Assembly: GCF_023195695.1 (NCBI RefSeq)
Contig: NZ_JALPQG010000012.1
Span: forward strand, 1-64,000
Source of the DNA: Aliiroseovarius sp. S1339
GTDB lineage: Bacteria; Pseudomonadota; Alphaproteobacteria; Rhodobacterales; Rhodobacteraceae
DNA: 64,000 nucleotides
Reading direction: 5' to 3'
A program made the position numbers and the translations under genes. Positions within the stretch are counted from its first letter, which is position 1, and each line of letters opens with the position of its first letter. Below, piece after piece: positions 9,316 to 20,002 of this stretch. The notes under the pieces were generated by a model. The model saw only the letters and a list, made by a program, of their open reading frames with translations, was not told the origin of the DNA and searched no databases.

Positions 9316-9591
9316 TTATTCGGCGTCGTCCAACCGGTTGAACCAGTCGATATCCTCGACCGTGATCCAACCCGACAGGATGATCCCTGTGACGGCCGCC
9401 CAGACAATTGTGCCGACGATTGTGACAATAATCATTGTGCGCCCGAGCTTAAAGTTGGCGGGCGCACCCGCATGCGTGCCGGGCACGATCTCGCCCTCGT
9501 CGCCTTGGGTGCGCAGGCCGATGGGCAGCACAACGAACATGGTCACAAACCAGATGACCACATACAGCACGATAGCAGCGGTGATGGACAT
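9316..9591 (-). CDS. DUF1467 family small membrane protein
   Basis: 91-aa protein with two transmembrane segments (about residues 4-26 and 52-74) separated by a short loop LRTQGDEGEIVPGTHAGAP. This matches the DUF1467 family, which in alphaproteobacteria is regularly found directly after methylmalonyl-CoA epimerase. Its ATG overlaps the mce stop codon in TGATG, so the two are translationally coupled. Function unknown; the coupling hints at a role linked to propionate or methylmalonyl-CoA metabolism but does not prove it. Confidence 0.85.
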   Translation of the reverse strand: MSITAAIVLYVVIWFVTMFVVLPIGLRTQGDEGEIVPGTHAGAPANFKLGRTMIIVTIVGTIVWAAVTGIILSGWITVEDIDWFNRLDDAE

Positions 9592-9995
9592 CAGACCTGC
9601 TCCAGCTCGACCAGCGTGCCGTTGAAGTCTTTGGGATGCAGGAACAGGACCGGTTTGCCGTGAGCGCCGATTTTCGGCTCGCCGGTGCCCAGCACGCGCG
9701 CGCCAGAGGCTTGCAGTTTGTCACGCGCCGCGATGATGTCGTCGACCTCGTAGCAAATGTGGTGAATGCCGCCAGAAGGGTTCTTTTCCAGAAAACCAGC
9801 GATGGGCGAGGCGTCACCAAGTGGGTAAAGAAGCTCGATCTTGGTGTTGGGCAGGTTGATGAAGACAACTGTCACGCCGTGGTCGGGTTCATCTTGCGGT
9901 GCGCCGACCTCGGCGCCGAGCGTGTCGCGATACTGCGCGGCGGCAGCGTCAAGATCCGGCACGGCAATCGCCACGTGATTAAGGCGTCCAATCAT
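9591..9995 (-). CDS. mce: methylmalonyl-CoA epimerase
   Basis: Small VOC-fold metalloenzyme (134 aa) interconverting (S)- and (R)-methylmalonyl-CoA in propionyl-CoA assimilation. Motifs: RLNHVAIAVPDLDAA at 4-18 (first metal His), GGIHHICYEVDD at about 82-93 (second metal His), and the C-terminal FLHPKDFNGTLVELEQV with the metal Glu. The frame extends 27 codons upstream, but MIGRLNHVAIAV at 9995 is the family start and has AAGGGAGA ahead of it. The GTPase chaperone gene meaB of the same pathway lies at 28785; the mutase itself is not in the window. Confidence 0.95.
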   Translation of the reverse strand: MIGRLNHVAIAVPDLDAAAAQYRDTLGAEVGAPQDEPDHGVTVVFINLPNTKIELLYPLGDASPIAGFLEKNPSGGIHHICYEVDDIIAARDKLQASGARVLGTGEPKIGAHGKPVLFLHPKDFNGTLVELEQV

Positions 9996-10155
9996 GTCTT
10001 CTCTCCCTTTGCAATTCTGGGGTTGGTTATGGCGGGCTTGCAGCGCACGGGCAAGTGCTGCGGTGCCGCATTGCAAAAAACCGCACCCGCGTGTGCTGGC
10101 TTAACCAGTTGTTAGGCAGTTTTCGCGCAGGCTGATCGGTGGAAGGAGACAGCCG

Positions 10156-10875
10156 ATGAGCGATGACCTTGAACAATTGATGATGGCTCACCCCCCAACC
10201 GCAGACCGTCCCTTGCAGGGGTTGACGGTTCTGGTGGTCGAAGACAGCCGCTTTGCGTCCGAGGCGATCCGGCTTTTGAGCCTGCGATCCGGGGCGCGCA
10301 TTCGACGGGCCGACAGCCTGCGCGCGGCACACCGGCATTTGCGAGTCTATCGACCTTCGATTGTCATAATCGACATGGGGCTGCCGGATGGATCAGGTGC
10401 CGACCTGATTGCCGAATTGGCTGCTGATCGCGTCCGTGTGCCGGTGTTGCTGGCGATGAGCGGTGATGACACCACCCATGATCGGGCGATCAGTGCGGGG
10501 GCAGATGGGTTCCTGGCAAAGCCTGTCGACAGTCTAGCGGTGTTTCAAAGCAGCATCCTATCTGTTCTGCCACCCGCCGAAGGCCCGCCTGCGCCCCGCG
10601 CCGTTCCGCAAGAGATTATCGAGCCGGACAAGATTGCCTTTCAGGACGACTTAAGCCATGCCGCAGCACTGATGCGCGCGGGCGTTGACGGGCCGATGCA
10701 AGACTATATCGCGCAATTCCTTGGGGTGCTGGCGCGCAGTGCCCACGACAACCCGTTAGAGGCCGCCGCCACAAATCTGGCGCAGGCCCGTGCCGCAGGG
10801 CGCGGAACTGGCCCGGATTGGGCACGCGTCGAAGGGATGGTTCAGGACCGGTTGGCCCAGCGAAAAGTGCTGTGA
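10156..10875 (+). CDS. response regulator with receiver domain and helical C-terminal region
   Basis: 239 aa. Residues 23-140 form a CheY-like receiver: acidic pair ED at 29-30, phospho-acceptor Asp in VIIDMGLPDGSG (D73), and the conserved Lys in GFLAKPVDS. The remaining 95 aa are helical (LSHAAALMRAGVDGPMQDYIAQFLG) and match no DNA-binding or enzymatic output domain that I recognise, so it may signal by protein-protein contact. AAGGAGAC precedes the ATG. No histidine kinase is adjacent. Confidence 0.82.
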   Translation: MSDDLEQLMMAHPPTADRPLQGLTVLVVEDSRFASEAIRLLSLRSGARIRRADSLRAAHRHLRVYRPSIVIIDMGLPDGSGADLIAELAADRVRVPVLLAMSGDDTTHDRAISAGADGFLAKPVDSLAVFQSSILSVLPPAEGPPAPRAVPQEIIEPDKIAFQDDLSHAAALMRAGVDGPMQDYIAQFLGVLARSAHDNPLEAAATNLAQARAAGRGTGPDWARVEGMVQDRLAQRKVL

Positions 10876-11077
10876 ACGCGGCCGGCCGAGCAGCCGAAAG
10901 CATGCTTTGCCAGCGCCGCCGCGGCATCGTTGGATTACGTAGCGGCACCCCCTAACCTGCCGCGAAAATACCTTTGCGGTGCACGAAATTGGCTGCGCAG
11001 CACCTCATTTCCGCCCAATTCTGGTGGCAAAAAATCATCAGACGGGGTGAGCAGAGTGTTAAGACGAGGGTTATATT

Positions 11078-11197
11078 ATGAAAAGCCTAATTAAACGTTT
11101 CGCGGATGATGAGTTTGGCAATGCTGTGATCGATTGGACGGTCTTGGTGTCCGGTGCAGCCATGATGGCAATCGCGCTGGTTCTGACTGTAGCCTGA
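11078..11197 (+). CDS. very short Flp/class IVb pilin-like peptide, possibly truncated
   Basis: A 39-aa product beginning MKSLIKRFADDEFGNAVIDW. A basic start, the acidic DDEFG, then a hydrophobic helix (TVLVSGAAMMAIALVLTVA) resemble the prepilin region of Flp-type pilin-like proteins, which usually run to 55-70 aa. Beyond the TGA the same frame stays open and reads QHDSLSDAIDDVIKARPVI, which would suit the C-terminal part of such a protein. It may therefore carry a nonsense mutation. The frame does not meet another stop before the terminator, so the original 3' end is uncertain. No ideal ribosome binding site is seen (GACGAGGG about 12 bases upstream). Confidence 0.55.
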   Translation: MKSLIKRFADDEFGNAVIDWTVLVSGAAMMAIALVLTVA

Positions 11198-11295
11198 CAA
11201 CACGACAGCCTAAGCGACGCAATAGATGATGTAATCAAGGCCCGTCCGGTAATCGGTTCTTTGGTAAGAGTGGTTTTCGGTGAGCTGCCGCCGAA

Positions 11296-11337
11296 AAAAC
11301 GAGGGTGCGTGTGTTTCACACGCACCCTTTCTTTTTT
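11296..11337. terminator. bidirectional rho-independent terminator before aspS end
   Basis: Perfect 11-bp arms GGGTGCGTGTG (11303-11313) and CACACGCACCC (11317-11327) with loop TTT, then TTTCTTTTTT. AAAAAA precedes the left arm, so the element can also terminate aspS transcription from the other strand. Confidence 0.93.
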
Positions 11338-11363
11338 CGGTCCGCTCTGTGTCGCACGCGCCC

Positions 11364-13214
11364 TTATTCTTGCGGGATCACGCGCAGGTGCAATTCACGC
11401 AGCTGTTCGTTCAGCGGCTCATTCGGTGCGTTCATCATCAGATCTTCGGCGCGCTGGTTCATCGGGAACATCACCACTTCGCGAATGTTTTCCTGATCAG
11501 CCAGCAGCATCACGATGCGGTCGACACCCGCGGCACAGCCACCGTGCGGCGGCGCGCCGTATTGGAAGGCGTTGACCATTCCGCCAAAACGCTTGCGCAC
11601 TTCGTCTTCGCCATAGCCCGCCAGATCAAAGGCCTTGAACATGATCTCGGGTTTATGGTTCCGGATCGCGCCCGACACCAGTTCATAACCATTACAGGCA
11701 AGATCGAATTGATATCCGCGGACGGCCAGGGGGTCGCCCTCCAGCGCCTCCATCCCGCCTTGCGGCATGGAAAACGGGTTGTGGTCGAAGTCCAGCTTGC
11801 CGGTCTCGTCGTCCATCTGGAAGATCGGGAAATCGACGATCCAGGCGAAGGCGAAACGATCTTTGTCCAAGAGGCCCAGTTCTTCGCCGATCACATTACG
11901 TGCGCGACCAGCGACGGCCTCAAACGCTTTGGGTTTGCCGCCAAGGAAGAACGCCGCATCACCGACATTTAGCCCCAATTGCTGGCGGATCGCCTCTGTC
12001 CGTTCGGGGCCGATATTCTTGGCGAGCGGTCCGGCGGCTTCCATGCCACCTTCGACTTCGCCGGATTTCAGCTTGGCTTGCGCTTCTTTGACTGGAATAC
12101 CCAGTTCCTGCGCCACAGAATCCGCCGTTTTGTCGCGCCAGAAGATGTAGCCCATACCCGGCAGGCCCTGTTCCTGCGCGAACTTGTTCATCCGGTCGCA
12201 GAACTTGCGCGACCCGCCAGTGGGGGCGGGGATGGCGCGGATTTCGGTGCCGTCCTGCTCCAACAGCTTGGCAAAGATCGCAAAGCCCGAGCTGCGGAAA
12301 TGGTCCGAGACGACCTGCATCTTGATCGGGTTGCGCAGGTCAGGCTTGTCGGTGCCATACCAAAGCGCCGCTTCCTTGTAAGAAATCTGCGGCCAGTCCT
12401 GATCGACCTTGCGACCACCACCAAATTCTTCGAACACGCCTTTCAACACAGGTTGGATCGTGTCAAACACGTCCTGCTGGGTGACAAACGACATCTCCAT
12501 GTCAAGCTGATAGAAGTCGGTCGGCGAACGATCGGCGCGCGGGTCTTCGTCGCGGAAACACGGTGCGATCTGGAAGTACTTGTCGAAACCGGCGACCATC
12601 ATCAGCTGTTTGAACTGCTGCGGAGCCTGCGGAAGCGCATAGAATTTACCGGGGTGCAGACGCGACGGCACAAGGAAATCGCGCGCGCCTTCGGGGCTTG
12701 AGGCCGTGATGATCGGTGTCTGATACTCGCGGAAGTCTTGTTCCCACATCCGCTTGCGCATCGAGGCGACAACGTCAGACCGCAGCTTCATATTCTCTTG
12801 CATCACTTCACGACGCAAATCGAGGAAGCGGTATTTCAGACGCGTTTCTTCCGGATATTCCTGATCGCCAAAGACCATCAACGGCAGCTCTTCTGACGCG
12901 CCCAGCACCTCTAGGTCACGCACGAACACCTCGACCTCGCCGGTTGGGATCTTGTCATTCACCAAATCGGCGTCGCGGGCCTTTACGTTGCCGTCAATAC
13001 GAATGCACCATTCTGCGCGCACCTTTTCCATCTCGGCAAAGACTGGGCTGTCAGGGTCGCACAGCACCTGCGTGATCCCGTAATGGTCGCGCAGGTCGAT
13101 AAACAGGATACCGCCATGATCGCGGATCCGGTGGACCCAACCAGACAGGCGCACCATGTCGCCAACATTCGATTTGTTCAGTTCAGCGCAAGTATGGCTG
13201 CGAAAGGCGTGCAT
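11364..13214 (-). CDS. aspS: aspartyl-tRNA synthetase
   Basis: Class II aminoacyl-tRNA synthetase of 616 aa, bacterial type: N-terminal OB-fold anticodon-binding domain ([19 protein letters not shown] at about 25-43), catalytic core with motif 2 ([21 protein letters not shown] at about 220-240), a GAD insertion domain (about 310-430), and motif 3 at the C-terminus ([18 protein letters not shown]). In alphaproteobacteria AspRS is commonly non-discriminating and charges tRNA-Asn too, working with GatCAB; this cannot be told from sequence here. Single gene ending at a strong terminator. Confidence 0.97.
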   Translation of the reverse strand: MHAFRSHTCAELNKSNVGDMVRLSGWVHRIRDHGGILFIDLRDHYGITQVLCDPDSPVFAEMEKVRAEWCIRIDGNVKARDADLVNDKIPTGEVEVFVRDLEVLGASEELPLMVFGDQEYPEETRLKYRFLDLRREVMQENMKLRSDVVASMRKRMWEQDFREYQTPIITASSPEGARDFLVPSRLHPGKFYALPQAPQQFKQLMMVAGFDKYFQIAPCFRDEDPRADRSPTDFYQLDMEMSFVTQQDVFDTIQPVLKGVFEEFGGGRKVDQDWPQISYKEAALWYGTDKPDLRNPIKMQVVSDHFRSSGFAIFAKLLEQDGTEIRAIPAPTGGSRKFCDRMNKFAQEQGLPGMGYIFWRDKTADSVAQELGIPVKEAQAKLKSGEVEGGMEAAGPLAKNIGPERTEAIRQQLGLNVGDAAFFLGGKPKAFEAVAGRARNVIGEELGLLDKDRFAFAWIVDFPIFQMDDETGKLDFDHNPFSMPQGGMEALEGDPLAVRGYQFDLACNGYELVSGAIRNHKPEIMFKAFDLAGYGEDEVRKRFGGMVNAFQYGAPPHGGCAAGVDRIVMLLADQENIREVVMFPMNQRAEDLMMNAPNEPLNEQLRELHLRVIPQE

Positions 13215-13298
13215 GTCGGTTGTCCTAGTTCGTCAGAAAACGGGTTGCGCTGATCAACCGCGCTTGCGCGCAGAAGTCAAGTCCACCGCGAAGACTAA

Positions 13299-14267
13299 TC
13301 AGGCGCATTCAGTAGACTTCAGGTCGCGCCGACGCAAAAAAATCCACACGCCGATCACAACCGCGATCGAGACATAGCCATCGACCGCATAGTGATAGCC
13401 GGTGTAAACGGACATAAAAAGGATCGCCGCAACCCCAGTCAGCGCGAGGGGAAGCAGGAAGCGTGATCGCTCATACAGATAAATTGCAGCTAAGGTGGCA
13501 ATTGATACATGGACACTGGGAAACGCTGAAATTCCAGGTCCTTTGGTTTGGTCCATCTGCTCGTATGCGATCCACAGGAAATCTTGTGCGTTGCTTATCT
13601 TTTGCAAATTCGGGCCGGCAGGGAGCATTGAGGCGGTCAAACCCGAGAAATGGTCGCTGCCATGCAGACGTTCAAAAAAGATCGGCCCCGCCGACATGCC
13701 TGCAAGCGCAAGAATGTTTCCAACCACAATCCAAGCAGACAGATACACGAGCAGAATGCGACGCACACGCTTGGGATCGCTGTCCAGGGTGGCAAGGATG
13801 ACAGGTAACAGGATCGCGGGAATCAACCAGCCATACATGTAGATTCCAGCAAGCCATTCGACGGGCAGAACATCATGAAATCTGTGGGTCAATATCCACG
13901 GGTCCAATCCCATGTGCAACAGCTTGTCGAGTTCGGCGAAAGCTGAGTCAGCATAAAACGGAATCACGAATGGCAGGGTGGTCTTGACGAGTATGAAACC
14001 AGCTTGAAACAGCAATGTCGCAGCGGTCGCGAAAAGAGCGTCGGCGATCGTGTCACGCGGCGCCTTATTTTGGAAAACAGCATTGATCAACAACCCCAAA
14101 CAGACCAGTGTGAATACCCAAAACAAGAGCAACGGCGTCAAGTCCCTCAGGACGCGCCCGACCTCGGAAAACGTTTGTAACGCTCTTTCCCGGATTGAGA
14201 ATGTGATCACGATTGCGAAGGCAAAATAGCCTAAACTAAATCTAAGAAACTGGGTCATCGACTTCAC
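13299..14267 (-). CDS. PAP2 (Aur1/Ipt1-like) membrane phosphatase
   Basis: Polytopic membrane protein of 322 aa. The C-terminal half has the acid-phosphatase motifs of the PAP2_3 type: FPSVHVS at about 246-252 (catalytic His) and YTGYHYAVD near 290-298 (second His and Asp). KGPGIS precedes the first motif. Members act on lipid phosphates or transfer head groups between lipids, e.g. inositol-phosphoceramide-type synthases; a bacterial lipid role is likely but the substrate is unknown. It stands alone, ending about 85 bp upstream of the aspS start and divergent from carB. Confidence 0.85.
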   Translation of the reverse strand: MKSMTQFLRFSLGYFAFAIVITFSIRERALQTFSEVGRVLRDLTPLLLFWVFTLVCLGLLINAVFQNKAPRDTIADALFATAATLLFQAGFILVKTTLPFVIPFYADSAFAELDKLLHMGLDPWILTHRFHDVLPVEWLAGIYMYGWLIPAILLPVILATLDSDPKRVRRILLVYLSAWIVVGNILALAGMSAGPIFFERLHGSDHFSGLTASMLPAGPNLQKISNAQDFLWIAYEQMDQTKGPGISAFPSVHVSIATLAAIYLYERSRFLLPLALTGVAAILFMSVYTGYHYAVDGYVSIAVVIGVWIFLRRRDLKSTECA

Positions 14268-14391
14268 TTGAAAAAAAATGGTGTTCGAATTTCGCCACCC
14301 TCTAATCTACCACCGGTTGATTGGCAATCGCGAAACCGCGACTTTCGGAACTGGCCTGCAACACTTTCTTGAGTTTCGCGAGGTGGTCCCC

Positions 14392-14419
14392 TTGCACCTT
14401 CCCGCATCATCTCTATAAC
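14392..14419 (+). promoter_or_regulatory. candidate sigma-70 promoter for carB
   Basis: TTGCAC (14392-14397) and TATAAC (14414-14419) are separated by 16 bases, 64 bases ahead of the carB ATG. The transcript would begin near 14426 and start with a GC-rich hairpin formed by GCGCGC at 14432-14437 and 14451-14456. Confidence 0.6.
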
Positions 14420-14482
14420 CCACGACAATTTGCGCGCGGGTGAGAATCCGGCGCGCGATCCAGTCTGCCGATGGGGGTCATC

Positions 14483-17400
14483 ATGCCTAAAAGAACCGAT
14501 ATCAACTCAATTATGATCATCGGCGCGGGGCCCATTATTATTGGACAGGCCTGCGAGTTCGACTATTCGGGTGCTCAGGCGTGTAAGGCGCTGCGCGAAG
14601 AAGGGTATCGGGTCATTTTGGTGAACTCGAACCCGGCGACGATCATGACCGACCCGGACATGGCGGATGCGACGTACATCGAACCGATCACCGCGGATGT
14701 GGTGACCAAGATCATCGAAAAAGAACGCCCCGACGCGCTGTTGCCCACGATGGGCGGGCAGACCGGTTTGAATACGGCGTTGGAGTTGGACGATCTGGGT
14801 GTGCTCGACAAATACAATGTTGAGCTGATTGGGGCTAAGCGCGACGCGATTGAAATGGCCGAGGATCGGAAGCTGTTTCGCGAGGCTATGGACCGTCTGG
14901 GCATCGAAAACCCAAAAGCCACCATCGCTAATACGATGCAGGAATGTCTGGATGCGATTGATTATGTCGGTCTGCCCGCCATCATCCGCCCTGCGTTTAC
15001 GCTCGGCGGCACCGGTGGTGGCGTGGCGTATAACCGCGAGGAATACGAGCATTATTGCCGCACCGGGCTAGATGCCTCGCCGGTAAGCCAAATTCTGATC
15101 GACGAAAGCCTGCTTGGCTGGAAGGAATACGAGATGGAGGTGGTGCGCGACACCGCTGACAACGCCATCATCGTGTGTTCCATCGAAAATGTGGACCCAA
15201 TGGGCGTGCACACAGGTGATTCAATCACCGTGGCCCCGGCGCTGACATTGACGGACAAAGAATACCAGTTGATGCGCTCGCTTTCGATCAGCGTACTACG
15301 CGAAATCGGTGTGGAAACTGGCGGGTCGAACGTGCAATGGGCGGTGAACCCGGCAGACGGCCGTATGGTCGTGATCGAGATGAACCCGCGTGTCTCGCGG
15401 TCGTCAGCGCTCGCATCGAAAGCCACAGGCTTCCCGATTGCTAAGATCGCCGCGAAACTCGCCGTGGGCTATACGCTGGACGAGCTGGACAATGACATCA
15501 CCAAAGTCACGCCCGCCAGTTTTGAGCCGACCATCGACTATGTCGTCACCAAAATCCCGCGTTTTGCGTTCGAAAAATTCCCCGGTGCCAAACCCGAATT
15601 AACCACCGCGATGAAATCGGTGGGCGAGGTTATGTCCATCGGCCGCACGATCCATGAAAGCCTGCAAAAAGCGCTGGCGTCGATGGAAACCGACCTGACC
15701 GGTTTTGATGAAATCGACATCCCCGGCGCGCCCGATCAGGCCGCCATCATCAAGGCGATTTCCGAACAGCGTCCAGACCGCATTCTGAAAATCGCGCAGG
15801 CCATGCGCTTTGGCATGTCGGACGAAGACATCAACGCCTGCACCGCATTCGACCCGTGGTTCTTGACCCGCATTCGCGAGATTATTGAGACCGAAGCCCA
15901 AGTGAAAGAAGCGGGCCTGCCATCGGACGAAGCTGGCTTGCGCAAGCTCAAGATGATGGGCTTCACAGATGCGCGTTTGGCCAAGTTGACGGGCTTCACT
16001 GAAAAGGACGTGCGTAACGCCCGCCGCAAAGTTGGCGTGACAGCAGTGTTCAAACGCATCGACACCTGCGCGGCCGAATTTGAGGCGCAGACGCCCTATA
16101 TGTATTCCACCTACGAGGCTCCGATGATGGGCGAGGTTGAATGCGAAGCACGCCCGTCTGACCGCAAGAAAGTCGTCATTCTGGGCGGTGGCCCGAACCG
16201 GATCGGGCAGGGGATCGAGTTCGATTACTGCTGCTGTCACGCTTGTTTTGCGCTGACGGATGTCGGCTATGAAACCATCATGGTCAACTGCAACCCCGAG
16301 ACTGTTTCGACTGACTATGACACCTCGGACCGGCTGTATTTCGAACCGCTGACGTTTGAACACGTCATGGAAATTCTGACGAAAGAGATGGAAAACGGCA
16401 CGCTGCACGGCGTCATTGTTCAGTTCGGCGGACAAACGCCCCTGAAGCTGGCCAATGCGCTAGAGGCTGAGGGCATCCCGATCCTTGGCACCACACCCGA
16501 CGCTATTGACCTAGCGGAAGACCGCGAACGTTTTCAGGCGCTTGTCAACCAGTTGGGTCTGAAGCAGCCGAACAATGGTATCGCATCGACCGACGCAGAA
16601 GCCCTCGCCATTGCAGGCGATATTGGCTTCCCGCTGGTGATCCGCCCGTCCTATGTGCTGGGGGGCCGCGCGATGGAAATCGTGCGCGACATGGCGCAAC
16701 TGGAACGTTACATCGCCGAGGCCGTGGTGGTATCGGGCGACAGCCCCGTTCTGCTCGACAGCTATCTGTCCGGCGCGGTCGAGGTGGATGTTGACGCGCT
16801 TTGCGATGGCGAAAATGTCCATGTGGCGGGCATCATGCAGCATATCGAAGAAGCGGGCGTCCATTCGGGTGATAGTGCCTGTTCGCTGCCGCCCTACAGC
16901 CTCAGCCCCGAGATTATCCTTGGGTTGCGCGAGCAGACCAAGGCGCTGGCACTGGCGCTGAACGTGGTTGGCCTGATGAATGTGCAATTCGCTGTCAAGG
17001 ACAACGAAATTTACCTGATTGAGGTAAACCCGCGCGCGTCCCGCACGGTGCCTTTCGTGGCGAAAGCGGTCTTGTCGCCCATCGCCTCGATCGCGGCGCG
17101 GGTGATGGCGGGTGAAAAGCTGGATGCGTTCGATCTGGTCGATCCCGAGATTGACACCTACGCCGTGAAAGAAGCGGTCTTGCCGTTTGCTCGTTTCCCT
17201 GGCGTAGATACCATCCTTGGCCCGGAAATGAGGTCGACCGGCGAGGTCATGGGCGCGGATAAAAGCTTCGCCATGGCATTCCTGAAGGCCCAGCTTGGGG
17301 CTGGCACCGTATTGCCGACCGAAGGCAACGTCTTCTTGTCGATCAAAGAAAGCGACAAGACTGATCAACTGGTCGAGACGGCAAAGATGCTTAAGGAGCA

Positions 17401-17713
17401 GGGTTTCAACATCCTTGCCACCCGTGGCACAGCGTCGTTTCTGTCGAATAGCGGCGTGGAAACGGAAACCGTCGCCAAGGTTTATGAACCCGGTCGAAAC
17501 ATCGTCGATCGCATGAAAGACGGTGAAGTGCATCTGGTCATGAACACGACCGAGGGCACGCAGTCGGTGAATGACAGCCGTGAAATGCGCAACGTCGCAT
17601 TGATGGACAAGATCCCCTATTTCACCACGCTTGCCGCCAGCCACGCCTCGGCGCGCGCTATAAAGGTTCGGTCCGAGCGTCAGATCGAAGTGAAGCCGCT
17701 TCAAGAGATGTGA
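14483..17713 (+). CDS. carB: carbamoyl-phosphate synthase large subunit
   Basis: Makes carbamoyl phosphate from bicarbonate, ATP and glutamine-derived ammonia for arginine and pyrimidine synthesis. At 1076 aa it has the standard duplicated ATP-grasp layout: first half [17 protein letters not shown] with FTLGGTGGG and [16 protein letters not shown]; second half [19 protein letters not shown] with [13 protein letters not shown] and [16 protein letters not shown]. The C-terminal MGS-like allosteric domain (about 940-1076) carries [12 protein letters not shown] start at MPKRTD (14483), four codons into the open frame. carA is not adjacent. argF, the consumer in arginine synthesis, is 5 kb downstream. 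Confidence 0.97.
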   Translation: MPKRTDINSIMIIGAGPIIIGQACEFDYSGAQACKALREEGYRVILVNSNPATIMTDPDMADATYIEPITADVVTKIIEKERPDALLPTMGGQTGLNTALELDDLGVLDKYNVELIGAKRDAIEMAEDRKLFREAMDRLGIENPKATIANTMQECLDAIDYVGLPAIIRPAFTLGGTGGGVAYNREEYEHYCRTGLDASPVSQILIDESLLGWKEYEMEVVRDTADNAIIVCSIENVDPMGVHTGDSITVAPALTLTDKEYQLMRSLSISVLREIGVETGGSNVQWAVNPADGRMVVIEMNPRVSRSSALASKATGFPIAKIAAKLAVGYTLDELDNDITKVTPASFEPTIDYVVTKIPRFAFEKFPGAKPELTTAMKSVGEVMSIGRTIHESLQKALASMETDLTGFDEIDIPGAPDQAAIIKAISEQRPDRILKIAQAMRFGMSDEDINACTAFDPWFLTRIREIIETEAQVKEAGLPSDEAGLRKLKMMGFTDARLAKLTGFTEKDVRNARRKVGVTAVFKRIDTCAAEFEAQTPYMYSTYEAPMMGEVECEARPSDRKKVVILGGGPNRIGQGIEFDYCCCHACFALTDVGYETIMVNCNPETVSTDYDTSDRLYFEPLTFEHVMEILTKEMENGTLHGVIVQFGGQTPLKLANALEAEGIPILGTTPDAIDLAEDRERFQALVNQLGLKQPNNGIASTDAEALAIAGDIGFPLVIRPSYVLGGRAMEIVRDMAQLERYIAEAVVVSGDSPVLLDSYLSGAVEVDVDALCDGENVHVAGIMQHIEEAGVHSGDSACSLPPYSLSPEIILGLREQTKALALALNVVGLMNVQFAVKDNEIYLIEVNPRASRTVPFVAKAVLSPIASIAARVMAGEKLDAFDLVDPEIDTYAVKEAVLPFARFPGVDTILGPEMRSTGEVMGADKSFAMAFLKAQLGAGTVLPTEGNVFLSIKESDKTDQLVETAKMLKEQGFNILATRGTASFLSNSGVETETVAKVYEPGRNIVDRMKDGEVHLVMNTTEGTQSVNDSREMRNVALMDKIPYFTTLAASHASARAIKVRSERQIEVKPLQEM

Positions 17714-17790
17714 GTTTGCCTTTCGGCGACGCTTTTGCCGTGGGGTCTAAATCTATGCTAACATGGGGTCGCATTTTTAGGAGCGATCCC

Positions 17791-18078
17791 ATGAAACATA
17801 GCTTGTTCACTGTATTTTCCATCGGCTTTCTGGCTGCCTGTGAAACCGTCGCACCGGCGACCGACCTGCCGCTTATGGGCGGCTATCGCGATGTCGCGGA
17901 CCAATGCCAGCGGGTGGGTGAAAGCGCCGCAACCGTCGAATATCTGGACCACACTGCCGACCTAGTCGCCTGTCCTGCGGAATACGAAGGGCTGGGTGTG
18001 TTTACCCATGAAACCGGCGGGGTAGAAGTCGCGCGGATTGATGGCTGGGTGCTGTTTAGTGTGTCGACAGAGGGGTAG
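17791..18078 (+). CDS. small lipoprotein of unknown function
   Basis: 95-aa protein with a lipoprotein signal: MKHSLFTVFSIGFLAAC, lipobox LAAC with the acylated cysteine at residue 17. The mature part has two more cysteines (DQCQRVGE and LVACPAEYEG), probably a disulfide, followed by a short beta-rich end. No domain is recognised. AGGAG lies 8 bases before ATG 17791; upstream in-frame start codons are ignored because they remove the signal peptide. It follows carB by 77 bases on the same strand but has no obvious functional link. Confidence 0.75.
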   Translation: MKHSLFTVFSIGFLAACETVAPATDLPLMGGYRDVADQCQRVGESAATVEYLDHTADLVACPAEYEGLGVFTHETGGVEVARIDGWVLFSVSTEG

Positions 18079-18101
18079 CGAACAAAGACGCATCCTGTGC
18101 G

Positions 18102-18317
18102 TCAGGTCACTTGCGCGACAACAAGTCCCAAAACAACGAGCATTACGCCCAACACCGGATAGGTCAGCTTGTAGTGTTTGTGATGGAAGGCCCAACCGGC
18201 TTTACCCATGCCGGGGCCCGTCGAAACGGCGTCAATCAATGCCGCGGGACGCAACAGCACATACGTCGCTGCGTAGCCGCCGCTTCCATATATCAAGGTC
18301 TGTATTAGATCCTGCAT
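18102..18317 (-). CDS. small membrane protein of unknown function
   Basis: 71-aa protein starting MQDLIQTLIYGSGG. It has a moderately hydrophobic N-terminal helix, a central stretch GPGMGKAGWAFHHKHYKLTYPV, and a strong C-terminal membrane segment (VLGVMLVVLGLVVAQVT). A longer start at 18341 is possible, but its first eight residues add nothing. It is the next gene after rimO on the minus strand (165 bases apart). Its end faces the lipoprotein gene, with a weak 6-bp hairpin (18087-18103) between them. Confidence 0.6.
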   Translation of the reverse strand: MQDLIQTLIYGSGGYAATYVLLRPAALIDAVSTGPGMGKAGWAFHHKHYKLTYPVLGVMLVVLGLVVAQVT

Positions 18318-18482
18318 TTCTGTTCTTCTTGCTGGTCCCACTGAGCGCCTACAATACCCAGAAAGAATGAGGTGTCTAAGGCACCAGGATGGCGATTTTG
18401 GGGTGATGGCTGGTCGCCGCCTTCGAGCGATATGGGCTGACCAGCGGTGTCATTGGTCCACAGCTATCTCATTGCGATTATG

Positions 18483-19880
18483 TTAAACATGGTTTGTGCG
18501 CCCCCACAAATCATACTCCCCGGCCTCATCCACCTCGACGCTGACAATCTCACCAACCTTCAGCCCTTCGGTGCCTTCGTCGATGAACAGGTTCCCGTCG
18601 ATCTCGGGTGCGTCGGCTTTGGTGCGGCAGGTGGCGATGCCGTCCTCATCAATATCGTCGATGATCACGTCCATGCGTTGCCCGACCTTTGCCGCCAGTT
18701 TGGCTTCGGAAATCGCCTGTGCCTTCTGCATGAACCGATCCCAACGGTCTTGTTTGACCTCGGCGGGGACGTGGTCGGGCAGATCGTTTGACCGGGCACC
18801 ATCGACATTTTCATACTGAAAGCAGCCGACGCGATCCAGTTGCGCCTCGTCCATCCAATCCAGCAGGGTCTGGAATTCGGCCTCGGTTTCGCCGGGATAG
18901 CCGACGATGAAGGTCGAGCGCAGGGTGATGTCGGGGCAGGTCGTGCGCCAAGCCGCGATCTCGTCCAGCGTTTTCGACGCGGCCGCCGGGCGGGCCATGC
19001 GTTTCAGAACGTCGGGGTGGGCGTGTTGGAACGGGATGTCCAGATAGGGCAGGATCAGCCCGTCCGCCATCAGCGGGATCAACTGGCGCACATGCGGATA
19101 AGGGTAGACATAATGCAGCCTGACCCACAGGTCGCGCCCGGCACCAAGCGCCCCAAGATCACGCGCCAGGTCGGTGATATGGGCGCGGTGGCCGCGGTCT
19201 TCGGCGTGTTTGATGTCGACCCCATAGGCCGAGGTGTCTTGGCTGATCACCAGCAGTTCTTTTACGCCAGCCTCGACCAGTTTTTCAGCTTCGCGGACCA
19301 CCGCATGAGCAGGGCGGCTCGCCAGACGCCCGCGCATATCGGGGATGATGCAGAACTTGCACTTGTGATTGCAGCCCTCGGAAATCTTCAGATAGCTGTA
19401 GTGGCGCGGGGTTAGCGACACGCCGGTCGCGGGCAGCAAGTCCACAAACGGGTCAGGCGACGGCGGCACAGCACCGTGCACGGCGTCCAGCACCTGTTCA
19501 TACTGATGCGGACCGGTGACGGCCAGCACGCTGGGATGGGTGCCGCGAATGTAGTCTTCCTCTGCGCCCAGACAGCCGGTGACGATCACGCGGCCGTTTT
19601 CGTTTAGTGCTTCTCCAATCGCTTCAAGGCTTTCCGCCTTGGCCGAGTCCAGAAACCCGCAGGTGTTCACGATCACTGCGTCCGCCCCGGCATAATCGGG
19701 GCTGATTGCATAGCCTTCGGCGCGCAGCCGCGTCAGGATGCGTTCGCTGTCGACCAGCGCCTTGGGGCAGCCAAGGCTGACCATGCCGATGGTGGGCTGG
19801 CCGTCGCGCTTAGGCTCGGAAAACCGGGCTTTCGGGGCAAGGTCGGGGCGCAGGTTGGGTGGGTTCACTGGATGTGTCAT
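18483..19880 (-). CDS. rimO: ribosomal protein S12 methylthiotransferase RimO
   Basis: Radical-SAM enzyme that adds a methylthio group to an aspartate of ribosomal protein S12. Three N-terminal cysteines for the auxiliary 4Fe-4S cluster (C38 in SLGCPK, C74 in VNTCGF, C103 in TGCLGA), radical-SAM motif CNHKCKFC at 170-177, and a C-terminal TRAM domain ending GEYDLWGR. Start [10 protein letters not shown] at 19880 is preferred to one three codons earlier. Length 465 aa is typical; the S12-specific RimO branch is favoured over MiaB by [17 protein letters not shown]. Confidence 0.95.
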   Translation of the reverse strand: MTHPVNPPNLRPDLAPKARFSEPKRDGQPTIGMVSLGCPKALVDSERILTRLRAEGYAISPDYAGADAVIVNTCGFLDSAKAESLEAIGEALNENGRVIVTGCLGAEEDYIRGTHPSVLAVTGPHQYEQVLDAVHGAVPPSPDPFVDLLPATGVSLTPRHYSYLKISEGCNHKCKFCIIPDMRGRLASRPAHAVVREAEKLVEAGVKELLVISQDTSAYGVDIKHAEDRGHRAHITDLARDLGALGAGRDLWVRLHYVYPYPHVRQLIPLMADGLILPYLDIPFQHAHPDVLKRMARPAAASKTLDEIAAWRTTCPDITLRSTFIVGYPGETEAEFQTLLDWMDEAQLDRVGCFQYENVDGARSNDLPDHVPAEVKQDRWDRFMQKAQAISEAKLAAKVGQRMDVIIDDIDEDGIATCRTKADAPEIDGNLFIDEGTEGLKVGEIVSVEVDEAGEYDLWGRTNHV

Positions 19881-19948
19881 GGCGCGCATATAGCCCCCTG
19901 CGGTCAGTCTGGAAAGGGGAAGTGCACGCGGCGGCGTGCGCAGGCACG

Positions 19949-19980
19949 AAAAAAGGCGCGCTGGTTGCTCAACGCGCCTT
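19949..19980 (-). terminator. rho-independent terminator after gcrA
   Basis: On the minus strand AAGGCGCG and CGCGCCTT form an 8-bp stem (plus-strand 19973-19980 and 19953-19960) and run into TTTTTT (plus-strand AAAAAA at 19949-19954). It ends transcripts from gcrA and separates it from rimO. Confidence 0.85.
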
Positions 19981-20002
19981 TGGTCTGATCAATGTGGCTG
20001 CC

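Noticed and set aside
14438-14456. Cobalamin-riboswitch-like fragment (GGTGAGAATCCGGCGC) before carB
   Set aside because: Only this short stretch resembles the core. The GGGAA segment before it and the conserved B12 box are absent, and a B12 link to carB is not expected. It is better read as part of a GC-rich leader hairpin.
16511-17704. 397-codon minus-strand open frame opposite carB
   Set aside because: Long antisense frames are common in GC-rich coding DNA; the sequence is rich in His/Arg with no recognisable domain, and carB is certain.
18087-18103. GACGCA-TCCTG-TGCGTC as a terminator between two convergent small genes
   Set aside because: Only 6 bp and no T-run on either side; too weak to call as a terminator.
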